This document shows, in pieces, positions 18,200 through 28,117 of a stretch of 64,000 nucleotides of DNA. The translations under genes and the position numbers were made by a program. Under the pieces are notes generated by a model. It worked only from the letters and a program-made list of their open reading frames with translations, did no database searches and was not told the DNA's origin. The stretch's first letter is position 1. Each line of letters opens with the position of its first letter. The stretch comes from Phycisphaeraceae bacterium (lineage in GTDB: Bacteria; Planctomycetota; Phycisphaerae; Phycisphaerales; UBA1924): assembly GCA_019636655.1 (NCBI GenBank), contig JAHBXB010000001.1, positions 248,001-312,000 of the forward strand, written 5' to 3'.

Positions 18200-18601
18200 T
18201 TGAGGGCCTCTCTCTCTCAATCCTGCGAGGCACACAACACGGCTTCGCGTGGGCGCCCGCCGTGCACCAGCACTATACGAGATGCCGCGGGCCCTCCACA
18301 AGACCCCAGATGCGGGTGCACTCAGATCGGCATGCGATACGGCATTTGATCGGATTGGCAGCGAGAAGTGTGATAATCACATGATCTCGGCGTCTTGCGA
18401 CTTGACAGATCGACCGAGAACTGTCACACTCCTTGCGAGTGCAGGCTCCGGAAGGGGCCAGCGGAGTTGAGAGAGAGAGAGAACTTCCCGAGAACAAACG
18501 CGACTCTTCGTTCTGTTTGGAGCGAATGACGCGATCGTCAGTGGACCTTTTCCGGGCCCACGAAGCGAGTGTGAATCGGGATCACGCGTGGAGAGAGAAC
18601 C
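18200..18601. promoter_or_regulatory. Divergent control region between subtilase and sorted-protein genes
   Basis: There is no gene in these 402 bases. The region contains a perfect inverted repeat at 18369-18381, a possible plus-strand promoter (TTGACA at 18402-18407, 17-base spacer, CACACT at 18425-18430), and a GA run of about 14 bases at 18469-18482. GA-rich tracts also precede the starts at both ends. The promoter -10 matches the consensus only in part. Confidence 0.5.
18369..18381. promoter_or_regulatory. Perfect inverted repeat, possible operator
   Basis: TGTGATAATCACA is a perfect 6-base inverted repeat with a single central base. The half-site TGTGA/TCACA resembles CRP/FNR sites, but the spacing is three bases instead of the usual six, so a CRP site is not claimed. 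It lies 20 bases before the TTGACA element and could regulate either divergent gene. Confidence 0.45.
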
Positions 18602-19375
18602 ATGTTCCAGCGTCCGTTCCGAGCGTTTGGTCTGATCGTTGCCGCCGGTCTGCTTGCGTCCGCCTCCACGGCTGTCGCGGACTTGAACGGCGATCTCTTC
18701 CGCATCACCGCACGCTCCGCCGCCAATCCGAGCGACTGGGCCTCGCTGATCATCAACTCGTCCGAGGGCTCGTGGAACGGCGACGTCTTCACCGTCAGCG
18801 TCACGAACCGCATGTTCCGCGATGCGGGCGGCGCGGTAGATACCCGGTTCGGCCGGTTGAACTCGCTCGACGCCGAGATCCACGAGGATCCGTCGGTCGC
18901 CGCGAACTTCAACGTGCAGGGCGGTGTCTTCAACACGATCTACTCCGTTGAGTCCGTCCTCCTGTCCTTCCCCGCCATCGCGTCCGCCCAGGGCTTCGCA
19001 TCCGCCCAGATCGGTGTGACCGACCAGGACGGCGACGGTGCGACGATTGCCCCGACCAACGGCGGGCACCTCTACCGCGCGTACTACAACAGCCTCCCGG
19101 GCACCCACCCCTATGACGGCACGCTCTTCAGCGGCTCCCCGCTGCTCCCGGGGAGCGTCGTTGCCGGCCCCAACGGCTCCAACATTCTCTTCGGCGACTC
19201 CGGCTCGTTTATCGCAATCGGTGTTCCCGTGAGCGACATCTCCGCCTTGTTCGAGTTCAGCGTCAGCGCGTTCGACCTCGCCGCCGGCACCAGCACGTTC
19301 ACCGTCGTTCCCGCCCCGGGTGCCGTTGGTCTGCTCGGCCTCGCCGGCCTCGCGATGGCCCGTCGCCGCCGCTGA
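18602..19375 (+). CDS. Secreted protein with PEP-CTERM-like sorting tail (first of a tandem pair)
   Basis: The 257-residue protein has a signal peptide (FGLIVAAGLLASASTAVA), a beta-rich body and a C-terminal tail VPAPGAVGLLGLAGLAMA followed by RRRR. This PAP - membrane helix - basic cluster is the PEP-CTERM-like sorting signal by which such proteins are anchored or released at the cell surface. The body is not recognised. It shares with the next gene the pattern QGFASAQIGVTDQDGDG / EGVASATMGVTDSNGDG, an NGSN motif and the tail, so the pair arose by duplication. GGAGAGAGAACC stands directly before the ATG. The function is unknown. Confidence 0.85.
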   Translation: MFQRPFRAFGLIVAAGLLASASTAVADLNGDLFRITARSAANPSDWASLIINSSEGSWNGDVFTVSVTNRMFRDAGGAVDTRFGRLNSLDAEIHEDPSVAANFNVQGGVFNTIYSVESVLLSFPAIASAQGFASAQIGVTDQDGDGATIAPTNGGHLYRAYYNSLPGTHPYDGTLFSGSPLLPGSVVAGPNGSNILFGDSGSFIAIGVPVSDISALFEFSVSAFDLAAGTSTFTVVPAPGAVGLLGLAGLAMARRRR

Positions 19376-19471
19376 TTTGCCCGCATGTGTTGTGTCTGTG
19401 AGTTGGATCGTTGATCGCGAAGTACAAGCACGACTCGGCGCCAAGGCGCCGGAATGAGAGAGAGACCACTA

Positions 19472-20272
19472 ATGGCCCATCAGACCCGCGGTGACGGATC
19501 ACCCGGCCGAGCGCTGGCGCTCGGCACGGTGGCAATCGTGATGTGCACGGGCACGGCTCTCGCCCAGTTCAACCCTTCGGACCCGATCCTCACGATCACC
19601 GGCTCAACCGGTTCGCTGACCGGGTCCGCCACGATCAACATCGCCAACATGATGCCGATCGCCAACGGGTGGGTCTACACCCCAGCGGTGCCCGGCTACA
19701 ACGATGTCCTCCTCAGCGACAACGGCAACCCCATCGGTCAGGTCTCCGAGTTGTCGATCTTCGTCATCGGCCAGTCCTCCAACCAGCCCCGCCTCGGCCT
19801 CAGCTTCGCCATCACCAACGGCCCGGCCGACGCCAGCTTCACGTTCAGCTCCACCCTACTCGGCTTCCCGGTGATCCCGTTCGCCGAAGGCGTCGCCAGC
19901 GCCACCATGGGCGTTACGGACAGCAACGGCGACGGCGTCGTCAACACCGGCAAGTTCGGCGGCGGCTTCCGCTTCGTGGCCCAGTACAACGGCACCTCGA
20001 CGTTCGCGTCACTCCTCGCCGGACCGCTGGTCGCCGGGGCCAACGGCTCCAACGCCATCAGCGATGCCAGCGCCCTGCCCGTCATCGCCCCGCCGTACAC
20101 ACCGATTGCCGGCGCGGTGTCCTCCATCCACTCGGAGTTCAGCTTCGCGCTGACCGCCGGCGACCAGGCCAGCGCGACCAGCACGTGGACCGTCCGTGCC
20201 ATCCCCGCTCCCGGCGCCTTCGCCCTGATCGGCGCTGGAGCCGTCGTCGGCCTCCGTCGCCGCCGCCGCTGA
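19472..20272 (+). CDS. Secreted protein with PEP-CTERM-like sorting tail (second of a tandem pair)
   Basis: This 266-residue protein has a signal peptide (ALALGTVAIVMCTGTALAQ) and the same closing plan as its neighbour: AIPAPGAFALIGAGAVVGL then RRRRR. I chose the ATG at 19472 because GAGAGAGAGA (19456-19465) then sits six bases ahead as ribosome site; an ATG at 19454 would place that tract inside the gene. The middle holds VTDSNGDG and GANGSNAISD, aligned with the upstream paralogue. No enzyme motif is visible. A strong terminator follows 31 bases after the stop, so the pair probably ends one transcript. Confidence 0.85.
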   Translation: MAHQTRGDGSPGRALALGTVAIVMCTGTALAQFNPSDPILTITGSTGSLTGSATINIANMMPIANGWVYTPAVPGYNDVLLSDNGNPIGQVSELSIFVIGQSSNQPRLGLSFAITNGPADASFTFSSTLLGFPVIPFAEGVASATMGVTDSNGDGVVNTGKFGGGFRFVAQYNGTSTFASLLAGPLVAGANGSNAISDASALPVIAPPYTPIAGAVSSIHSEFSFALTAGDQASATSTWTVRAIPAPGAFALIGAGAVVGLRRRRR

Positions 20273-20303
20273 TCCGGTGCACAGCACCCCTTGTGACTAC
20301 CCG

Positions 20304-20330
20304 CCCCGGCCACCTCGGCCGGGGTTTTTT
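20304..20330 (+). terminator. Rho-independent terminator after the sorted-protein pair
   Basis: CCCCGGCC (20304-20311) pairs perfectly with GGCCGGGG (20317-20324) across a five-base loop and is followed by six T's. This is one of the two clearest intrinsic terminators in the window. Confidence 0.9.
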
Positions 20331-20401
20331 GTTACACCATCCGCTTGACCATCTGGCCGACTCCTCGCGACAGTTCCGCACTTCATCCATCGGAGCCCCG
20401 C

Positions 20402-20710
20402 ATGCGATCCACCACCCGCCCGTTCATCCTCGCCTCCCTCGGCGCCCTGATCCTGCTCGCCCCCGTCTCCTGCGCCTCCAAAGCCTCGACCGAGAAGGTC
20501 GCCGCGGCACCGGCCGCGACAGCTTCGAAGACCGTGAACACAGTTTGCGTGATCGAGAACGAAGATGAGGTTCACCCGAGCGTTCCCGCCGTGACGTGGA
20601 GGGGTCAGCAGGTCGGCTTCTGCTGCCCTGGCTGCGTCAAGCAATGGAATGCCATGACCGACGCCCAGAAGGACGAGGCCGTCAAGACCGCCGTCGCTCT
20701 CTCGAAGTAA
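20402..20710 (+). CDS. Small lipoprotein with YHS/heavy-metal-type cysteine motif
   Basis: The 102-residue protein has a lipoprotein signal (ILASLGALILLAPVS-C24), an Ala/Lys-rich spacer and a compact domain with VCVIENEDEVHP, VTWRGQQVGFCCPGCVKQW and a helical end. The GFCCPGC pattern after a short beta hairpin is typical of YHS/TRASH-type metal-binding domains, which bind ions such as copper or zinc. It would sit on the periplasmic side of a membrane. It follows a terminator and converges on a membrane-protein gene, so it appears to be transcribed alone. Confidence 0.78.
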   Translation: MRSTTRPFILASLGALILLAPVSCASKASTEKVAAAPAATASKTVNTVCVIENEDEVHPSVPAVTWRGQQVGFCCPGCVKQWNAMTDAQKDEAVKTAVALSK

Positions 20711-20727
20711 CCCACGCGGCTCGTGCG

Positions 20728-21324
20728 CTACGCCGCGGCCCGCGCCATGACCTCCACCGCCCACCCCGGTGTCCGTGATCGATACTCGGCCACCGTGCGC
20801 CGGCGGGAGAGGTAGTACATTGCCAGCAGCCCCTGCGAGAGCGCGGTCAGCACGGCCACAGCCCCGTACACGATCAGCGATATCGCCGACGCGATCCCCG
20901 CGTACGGTCGCAGGAGTTCATCGGCCTGCGCATCGCCGGTCGCAAACATCGCCTCCGGCGCCCGCAGAATCGGCGCTGCGCTCGCCACGCAATAGAACGC
21001 GATCGCCCCGATGATCAGCGCCTGGTTCCATGCCAGGTGCGACGGTGCCCTGACATCGGCCCGCCGCATCATCGCCGCGCCCCGCAACTCCCGCCACGCA
21101 GCGACGCACAGGCCCAGCCCCAGCACCATCGCCGGCCACGAGAACACCCCGCCGATCACCGCCGTGACACCGAAGACCCCTGCCGTCCACCCATTCACCT
21201 TGGCGACCGCGCCCGCCCGGAACAGCTTCTTCGCCCTCGCCCGGGCCTCGTCCAGAACCATCGCCTGCTCCGCCGAGATCGATGGCGGCGTCGCGCGCCC
21301 TGGGGCAGATGATTCTGTTGCCAT
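20728..21324 (-). CDS. Four-helix membrane protein of unknown function
   Basis: A 198-residue product starting MATESSAPGRATPP, with GGAGG 11 bases upstream; ATGs at 21333 and 21342 are also in frame. Hydrophobic segments are seen at TAGVFGVTAVIGGVFSWPAMVLGLGLC (two short or one long), NQALIIGAIAFYCVASAAPIL and IASAISLIVYGAVAVLTALSQGLLAMYYL, followed by a cytosolic basic end. I do not recognise a family. It converges on the YHS lipoprotein gene. Confidence 0.7.
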   Translation of the reverse strand: MATESSAPGRATPPSISAEQAMVLDEARARAKKLFRAGAVAKVNGWTAGVFGVTAVIGGVFSWPAMVLGLGLCVAAWRELRGAAMMRRADVRAPSHLAWNQALIIGAIAFYCVASAAPILRAPEAMFATGDAQADELLRPYAGIASAISLIVYGAVAVLTALSQGLLAMYYLSRRRTVAEYRSRTPGWAVEVMARAAA

Positions 21325-21474
21325 GTGGGGCATGACCTCCATATCGACCGATCGCCATCTGCCCCGGGGGCTTATTTCGAAGCCCCGGTGAAGCCGTCGT
21401 TGCACAAGGGTCGTCCCGGGGTCTTGGGGTCCGAAAACCATAGTGCCCCCGTCTTGGCGAAGTAGACTCCCCTG

Positions 21475-23121
21475 ATGCCTCGCTCCGCAGCCCCGAACCG
21501 CCGTCCCCGGATCGTCGTCGCCGCACTGATCATCGCGGCCATTTCGGCAGCCGCGATCGCGGTCCTGCTGTCGACGGTGCTCCGGCACGCCCCCGTCCGC
21601 ACCCGCCCCGCGCCGCCCGCCGAGCGAGCCGCCGGCATGAACCTAGAAGACTTCCAGTACGCCCCCCGGCAATGGCCCTTCACGGACGCCATGCGCCACG
21701 CCCAGCCGTGGGCGACGATCGATGTCGATGGCGGTCCCCCTCGCCGTTCCGGCCCCGATCGCGCGGCGATCACGAAGATCCCCTGCGACGCCGACGGCTA
21801 TCCCCTCGCACTGCCCGCGACGGTCGAGGGCCTCGCCCCGCAGGTTGTCCGCACGACGATGTTTTATGACACCGCCGGCCACTATCCCGCCGGGCGCTAC
21901 ACCGTCCTCTACGAGGGGTCGGGCGATCTGGAGTTCTACGGCGATGCAAGCGTTGCCGCCGCCGAGCCCGGCCGCGTGCTGCTCGATGTCGCGCCCGCTG
22001 CCGAGGGGATCACCCTCGTGATCGCCCGGTCCCAGGCAGGCAACTACATCCGGAACATCCGCGTCCTCCTCCCCGGTTCCGAACCAGCCGCCGCGGGCCA
22101 GCAGTTCCATCCGCTGTTCCTCGAACGCCTGAAGCCCTTCAAGGTGCTCCGGTTCATGGAGTGGCAGCGCACCAATGGGTCGACAGTCAAGTCGTGGGGC
22201 GACCTGCTCCCCGACACCTATTACACCTGCAACCGTCCGTGCGGCGCCCCGCCCTCGATGATGATCGACCTGTGCAACGCCCTCGGCGCCTCGCCGTGGC
22301 TCTGCGTTCCACACCTTGCCGATGACGACTACGCGGCCCATCTCGCGGCTCTCGTTCGCGACCGCCTGGAGCCCGGCCGCGCCGTCTACCTCGAGTACTC
22401 CAACGAGACATGGAACACCGCGCTCTCTCAGGCGCAGCACCTCCAGCGGCAGGGCCGCGCCAGGGCGCTCGCCGGCGACGACCGCACCGCGGGGGCTCGC
22501 GCCATGGTCGATCGCGCTACCGCAGTCTTCGCCATCTTCAGACGGGTCCTCGGCGACACCCACCCCCTCGTCTGCGTCCTCGCCGGCCAGGCCGCCGACC
22601 CCTCGCTGACCCGCGAGATCCTCGCCTACGCCACCGACCGGTACGGTCCAGACGCCTTCGATGCCTTCGCGATCGGCCCCTACGTCGGCCTCGACCTCGA
22701 GCAGGCAAGTCAGCGTTCCGCCGTCGCCGTGATGTCGCCCGCCCAGATCTTCGCCGCGCTGGAGGAGGAATCCTCGCGGGTCATCGAGCGCACCCAGCAG
22801 CACCTCGACATCGCGAAGCGCTACGGCGTCCCGCTCCTTGCCTACGAGGGCGGCCAGCACCTCGCCGGTCAGTACGGCGCCGAGAACGACGATCGCATCA
22901 CCTCGCTCTTCACCGCCGCCAACCGCGACGAACGCATGGGCGTGCTGCTCGGCGCGTACCACCGGTCGTGGTGGGCCGTCGGCGGCGGGCTTTTCTGCGC
23001 GTTCAACTTCACCTCTCCCTACAACAAGTGGGGCTCCTTCGGCTACCTGGAGTACCAGGACCAGCGCCCCGACGAAGCGCCCAAGTATCGAGCCCTCCTC
23101 GACGCGATCTCGCCGCGGTAA
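21475..23121 (+). CDS. Membrane-anchored glycoside hydrolase-like protein (clan GH-A-like)
   Basis: The 548-residue protein has an N-terminal membrane anchor (IVVAALIIAAISAAAIAVLL), a beta-rich region to about residue 200, then a probable TIM barrel. The barrel carries VYLEYSNETWN near residue 305, where Asn-Glu matches the acid/base pair of clan GH-A glycosidases, and a later LLAYEGGQHLAG whose Glu could be the nucleophile. WVG-type loops and a WWAVGGGLFCAFNF strand follow. Similar proteins in planctomycetes are often labelled cellulose-binding, without biochemical proof. The substrate is not assignable. The gene stands alone, diverging from the membrane-protein gene. Confidence 0.65.
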   Translation: MPRSAAPNRRPRIVVAALIIAAISAAAIAVLLSTVLRHAPVRTRPAPPAERAAGMNLEDFQYAPRQWPFTDAMRHAQPWATIDVDGGPPRRSGPDRAAITKIPCDADGYPLALPATVEGLAPQVVRTTMFYDTAGHYPAGRYTVLYEGSGDLEFYGDASVAAAEPGRVLLDVAPAAEGITLVIARSQAGNYIRNIRVLLPGSEPAAAGQQFHPLFLERLKPFKVLRFMEWQRTNGSTVKSWGDLLPDTYYTCNRPCGAPPSMMIDLCNALGASPWLCVPHLADDDYAAHLAALVRDRLEPGRAVYLEYSNETWNTALSQAQHLQRQGRARALAGDDRTAGARAMVDRATAVFAIFRRVLGDTHPLVCVLAGQAADPSLTREILAYATDRYGPDAFDAFAIGPYVGLDLEQASQRSAVAVMSPAQIFAALEEESSRVIERTQQHLDIAKRYGVPLLAYEGGQHLAGQYGAENDDRITSLFTAANRDERMGVLLGAYHRSWWAVGGGLFCAFNFTSPYNKWGSFGYLEYQDQRPDEAPKYRALLDAISPR

Positions 23122-23340
23122 CCACCGGGTAACTCGAGGAATCTCCGTGCGCCAAGCGGAATCTCAACGGTGCGCAAGTCGTTTGTCGCAAGGCAGATGA
23201 ACCCGACGGAGACACCTGCAACCGCTTTCGCCGTCTGCCGCTCCGGCAAGAAACCGTGAAACCACGAACATGTGGTGTGCGAAGACGGTAGTGACATCTG
23301 CCGCGACCCACCGCGGCCACGAACCAGAAAGGGGTGTCCG

Positions 23341-23586
23341 ATGGCACGTCCTCGCAAGAACCTCGATCCGAAGCGTCTGTGCGACGCAGCCGAGGCCGCC
23401 CTGCTCGCGGCCGTCCAAACCGCCGATCAGACCGGCTCCGGCTGGAAATACCCGCCCGATCTCATTGGCACCAACGCCGAGCCTCGCTGCCTTGCCGGCT
23501 TTACACGCGGCGAGATCGAACAGGCCAGCCGCTTCCTCATCCGTCTCGGCATGCTGGAGTACCCCCGCTCGCGCGGCGCGGCCTGA
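23341..23586 (+). CDS. Small basic conserved-looking protein, unknown function
   Basis: An 81-residue protein, MARPRKNLDPKRLCDAAEAA, with AAAGGGG before the ATG. It is predicted mostly helical, with a basic start, a central WKYPPDLIG loop and an end FLIRLGMLEY. No known domain is recognised. A perfect 11-base-pair terminator follows, which supports an independently expressed short gene. Confidence 0.7.
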   Translation: MARPRKNLDPKRLCDAAEAALLAAVQTADQTGSGWKYPPDLIGTNAEPRCLAGFTRGEIEQASRFLIRLGMLEYPRSRGAA

Positions 23587-23619
23587 TTCAACACCAAGTG
23601 AATCCGTTCGACCAACCAG

Positions 23620-23669
23620 CCTCGCCCCTCTTGCCGTACACCACCGGCCAGCGAGGGGCGAGGTTTTTT
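23620..23669 (+). terminator. Rho-independent terminator after the 81-residue gene
   Basis: CCTCGCCCCTC (23620-23630) pairs without mismatch with GAGGGGCGAGG (23653-23663), with a 22-base loop and six T's immediately after. The T run just reaches the stop codon of the convergent terC gene. Confidence 0.88.
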
Positions 23670-24459
23670 ACGGTTCTCCCGCTGTGGACAACGATCGTCG
23701 TACCACCCGCCGGCGCACCGCCATGTTCAGCATCTCGACCCCGAGCGAGAACGCCATACCGAAGTACACATACCCCTTGGCGATGTGCTGCCCGATCCCG
23801 TCGGCGACCAGCACCACGCCGATCAGCACCAGGAACGACAGCGCCAGCATCTTGAACGTCGGGTGCCGCTCGATGAACGAGGCGATCACGCCCGAGAACG
23901 CCAACATCAGACCCACGGAGATGACTACCGCGGTCACCATCACCCACAGCGCCTGCGCCATCCCTACCGCGGTCACGATCGAGTCCACCGAGAACACCAG
24001 GTCGATCAGCAGGATCTGAACAACCGTGGCGCGGAACGTCGCCCCCACCCTCCCCGCGTTGCCCAGGTCCGCGTGGTTCTCCATCATCCCGTGGATCTCG
24101 TGCGTCGCCTTCCCGATCAGGAACATTCCGCCCGCGATCAGGATCAGGTCTCGCCCCGTTACCGCGTGCTCCAGCAGCGGGAGCGTGAACAACGGATGCA
24201 CTGCGAGCCGCATCATCCATGTCAGCACCCCCAGCAGCGCGATCCGCATCACCAGCGCCAGCAGCAGCCCGATCCGGCGAGCGCTCGCTCGCTGGTGCTC
24301 CGGCAGCCTCCCCGAGAGCACGGCGATGAACACGATGTTGTCGATCCCCAGCACGACCTCCATCGCGGTGAGCGTCAGCAGAGCGATCAGGTTCTCCACC
24401 GAAACCAGCGGCGACCCGCTCACCGCGGCGGCGGCATCAACGGCAAGACTCAGCAGCAC
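23668..24459 (-). CDS. TerC family integral membrane protein
   Basis: The 263-residue protein has about seven membrane segments and the TerC family signatures: EVVLGIDNIVFIAVLSGRLP in the second segment and LIDLVFSVDSIVTAVGMA near residue 150, each with a membrane-embedded Asp. Family members include manganese exporters and proteins linked with tellurite resistance, so metal transport is the best guess. The GTG start at 24459 has GGAGG eight bases upstream. It is transcribed away from the PDZ lipoprotein gene across 230 bases. Confidence 0.92.
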   Translation of the reverse strand: MLLSLAVDAAAAVSGSPLVSVENLIALLTLTAMEVVLGIDNIVFIAVLSGRLPEHQRASARRIGLLLALVMRIALLGVLTWMMRLAVHPLFTLPLLEHAVTGRDLILIAGGMFLIGKATHEIHGMMENHADLGNAGRVGATFRATVVQILLIDLVFSVDSIVTAVGMAQALWVMVTAVVISVGLMLAFSGVIASFIERHPTFKMLALSFLVLIGVVLVADGIGQHIAKGYVYFGMAFSLGVEMLNMAVRRRVVRRSLSTAGEP

Positions 24460-24689
24460 GGTTCTTCCTCCGGCGCCGCCCCGGGAACCCCCGTGGCATT
24501 GGGCCAGAGCCTACCCGGAGAGTCCTTCCTGTGTGCACGCACATAAACCATTGCAGCCGCACAACATGCATCATGGCCAGTGCCAGAGGCGACCGCGCTG
24601 CAGGCGTGGCGATGAAACCCGGCCGACGAAATCCCGTACAACATGGTTGTGGCGGGGCTCGGGGGACCTTGCACACGGAGGCCTCGATC

Positions 24690-25148
24690 ATGGTGCCCAC
24701 TCTCGGCAGGACGGCCACCGCGGCCGGGCTCGTGCTGGCCCTCAGCACGCTCGCCGGCTGCGTCGTCGTCGTCGGCAACACCACGCGCAGCTACCGCGAT
24801 GCCGACGGCAACTCGGTCATGGTGATCGAGGACGGCAAGCCGCTCATCGGTGTCAACACGGAACGAGTCAGCCCGGCCCTCGCCTCACAACTCGGCGTCA
24901 ACGCGGACCGGTCCACGCTCGTCGCCTACGTCTTCGAGGGCTGGCCCGCGGCCCGCGCCGGCGTCAAGCAGTACGACGTCATCGTCAAGGTCGACGGCGA
25001 CGACTACGTGCCGCCCGACGCCATCCGCAAAGCCATCCGCGCCAAGAAGCCCGGCGACACCATCACCCTGACCGTCATCCGCGGCGGTCAGCCCGTCGAT
25101 CTCCAGGTCGACATCGCCAGCAAGCCGACGTCAAACAGCTCCGACTGA
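24690..25148 (+). CDS. PDZ-domain lipoprotein
   Basis: The 152-residue protein carries a lipoprotein signal ending STLAG-C24 and then a PDZ domain: LIGVNTERVSPALASQLGV, a variable loop, VFEGWPAARAGVKQYDVIVKVDGDDY and a closing RAKKPGDTITLTVIRGGQ. PDZ domains bind peptide C-termini. There is no protease domain attached, unlike DegP or S41 enzymes, so it would be an adaptor or sensor at a membrane. GGAGG eight bases before the ATG at 24690 decides the start over several upstream in-frame codons. Confidence 0.88.
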   Translation: MVPTLGRTATAAGLVLALSTLAGCVVVVGNTTRSYRDADGNSVMVIEDGKPLIGVNTERVSPALASQLGVNADRSTLVAYVFEGWPAARAGVKQYDVIVKVDGDDYVPPDAIRKAIRAKKPGDTITLTVIRGGQPVDLQVDIASKPTSNSSD

Positions 25149-25185
25149 GCCGCGAAACTCCGGCGCAACAAGACCATCAGCCGAT

Positions 25186-25222
25186 CCGCCGCGTGGCGCC
25201 CCGGGCGCTGCCGCGGCGGTTT
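25186..25222 (+). terminator. Possible weak terminator after the PDZ gene
   Basis: CCGCCGCG (25186-25193) pairs with CGCGGCGG (25212-25219) and is followed by only three T's. The stem is good but the tail is poor, so this may instead be an incidental GC hairpin between two convergent genes. Confidence 0.35.
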
Positions 25223-25277
25223 GCGCGCACCGCAACCGCTGGCCCGCGAGAGTTTGCATCACATGCCACACTCAACC

Positions 25278-27431
<2,154 letters not shown>

Positions 27432-27580
27432 CCCCTAAGGAGGCGGGGTTATCGGTCATCGAACCCTAGGCGGTGTACCGGTTCGCCGGAGTTCGCCCGG
27501 CGCCGGTGCTCCGCTCCCCGCGAGATACCAACGGGTACGAAATGGTCCCGGATCGGGTTCGAACACCCCCTTGGCGGCGG

Positions 27581-28117
27581 CTACCAGTTCTCCCGCAGCT
27601 CCGCCACGATCGACTTGGCCAGGGCCTGCGCCGCCCCGTACCGCCCCGTATCGATCTTCTCACGAACATTCTGCGCCGGCACGAACGTGCCCGAGCCGCT
27701 GAAGTTCCGGCGGGCCACCAGCACCTTCCCGGTCCGGTTGTCCTTGAACTCGAACTGCACGGTCGCCTGCACCGCCTCTTCCTGCACCAGGCCCGTGATG
27801 TCCGCCGTGGAGAGCTTCACCAGCCTTGCCGAAGTGATCACGCCCGACAGCGTCGCGCTCGCGTTCTCCCCCGCCGCCACGCGCCACGGCGTCGTCGTCT
27901 GGATCTCGTGGATCAGGGCCGCGGCGAGGTCCCGCTCGATCGACTGGTACTGCGTGTTGTTCTTGAACACCGGCACCGAAACGGTCTTGATCGTGTCGTC
28001 ATACGTGCTCCCCCAGGTGTACCCCTTGCTCGGGTCGCTCGAGCACCCGCCCGACAGGACAGCGCCCACGACCGCTACCGCCAATAACACGCCCCGAAGT
28101 AGAGTCCCGACCATCAT
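27581..28117 (-). CDS. LptE-like LPS-assembly lipoprotein
   Basis: The 178-residue protein has a lipoprotein signal (LLAVAVVGAVLSGG-C25) and a mixed alpha/beta body resembling LptE: KTVSVPVFKNNTQYQSIERDLAAALIHEI, a beta sheet with ATLSGVITSARL, and a C-terminal amphipathic helix. LptE plugs LptD and delivers lipopolysaccharide to the outer surface. The ATG at 28117 overlaps the stop of the BamD-like gene as ATGA, so the two are translationally coupled. With that gene, this supports an outer-membrane assembly role. LptD is not in the window. Confidence 0.75.
   Translation of the reverse strand: MMVGTLLRGVLLAVAVVGAVLSGGCSSDPSKGYTWGSTYDDTIKTVSVPVFKNNTQYQSIERDLAAALIHEIQTTTPWRVAAGENASATLSGVITSARLVKLSTADITGLVQEEAVQATVQFEFKDNRTGKVLVARRNFSGSGTFVPAQNVREKIDTGRYGAAQALAKSIVAELRENW

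Noticed and set aside
27540-27580. GGTTCGAAC resembling a tRNA T-loop
   Set aside because: The flanking bases do not form a five-base stem on either strand, and no anticodon arm or acceptor could be built.
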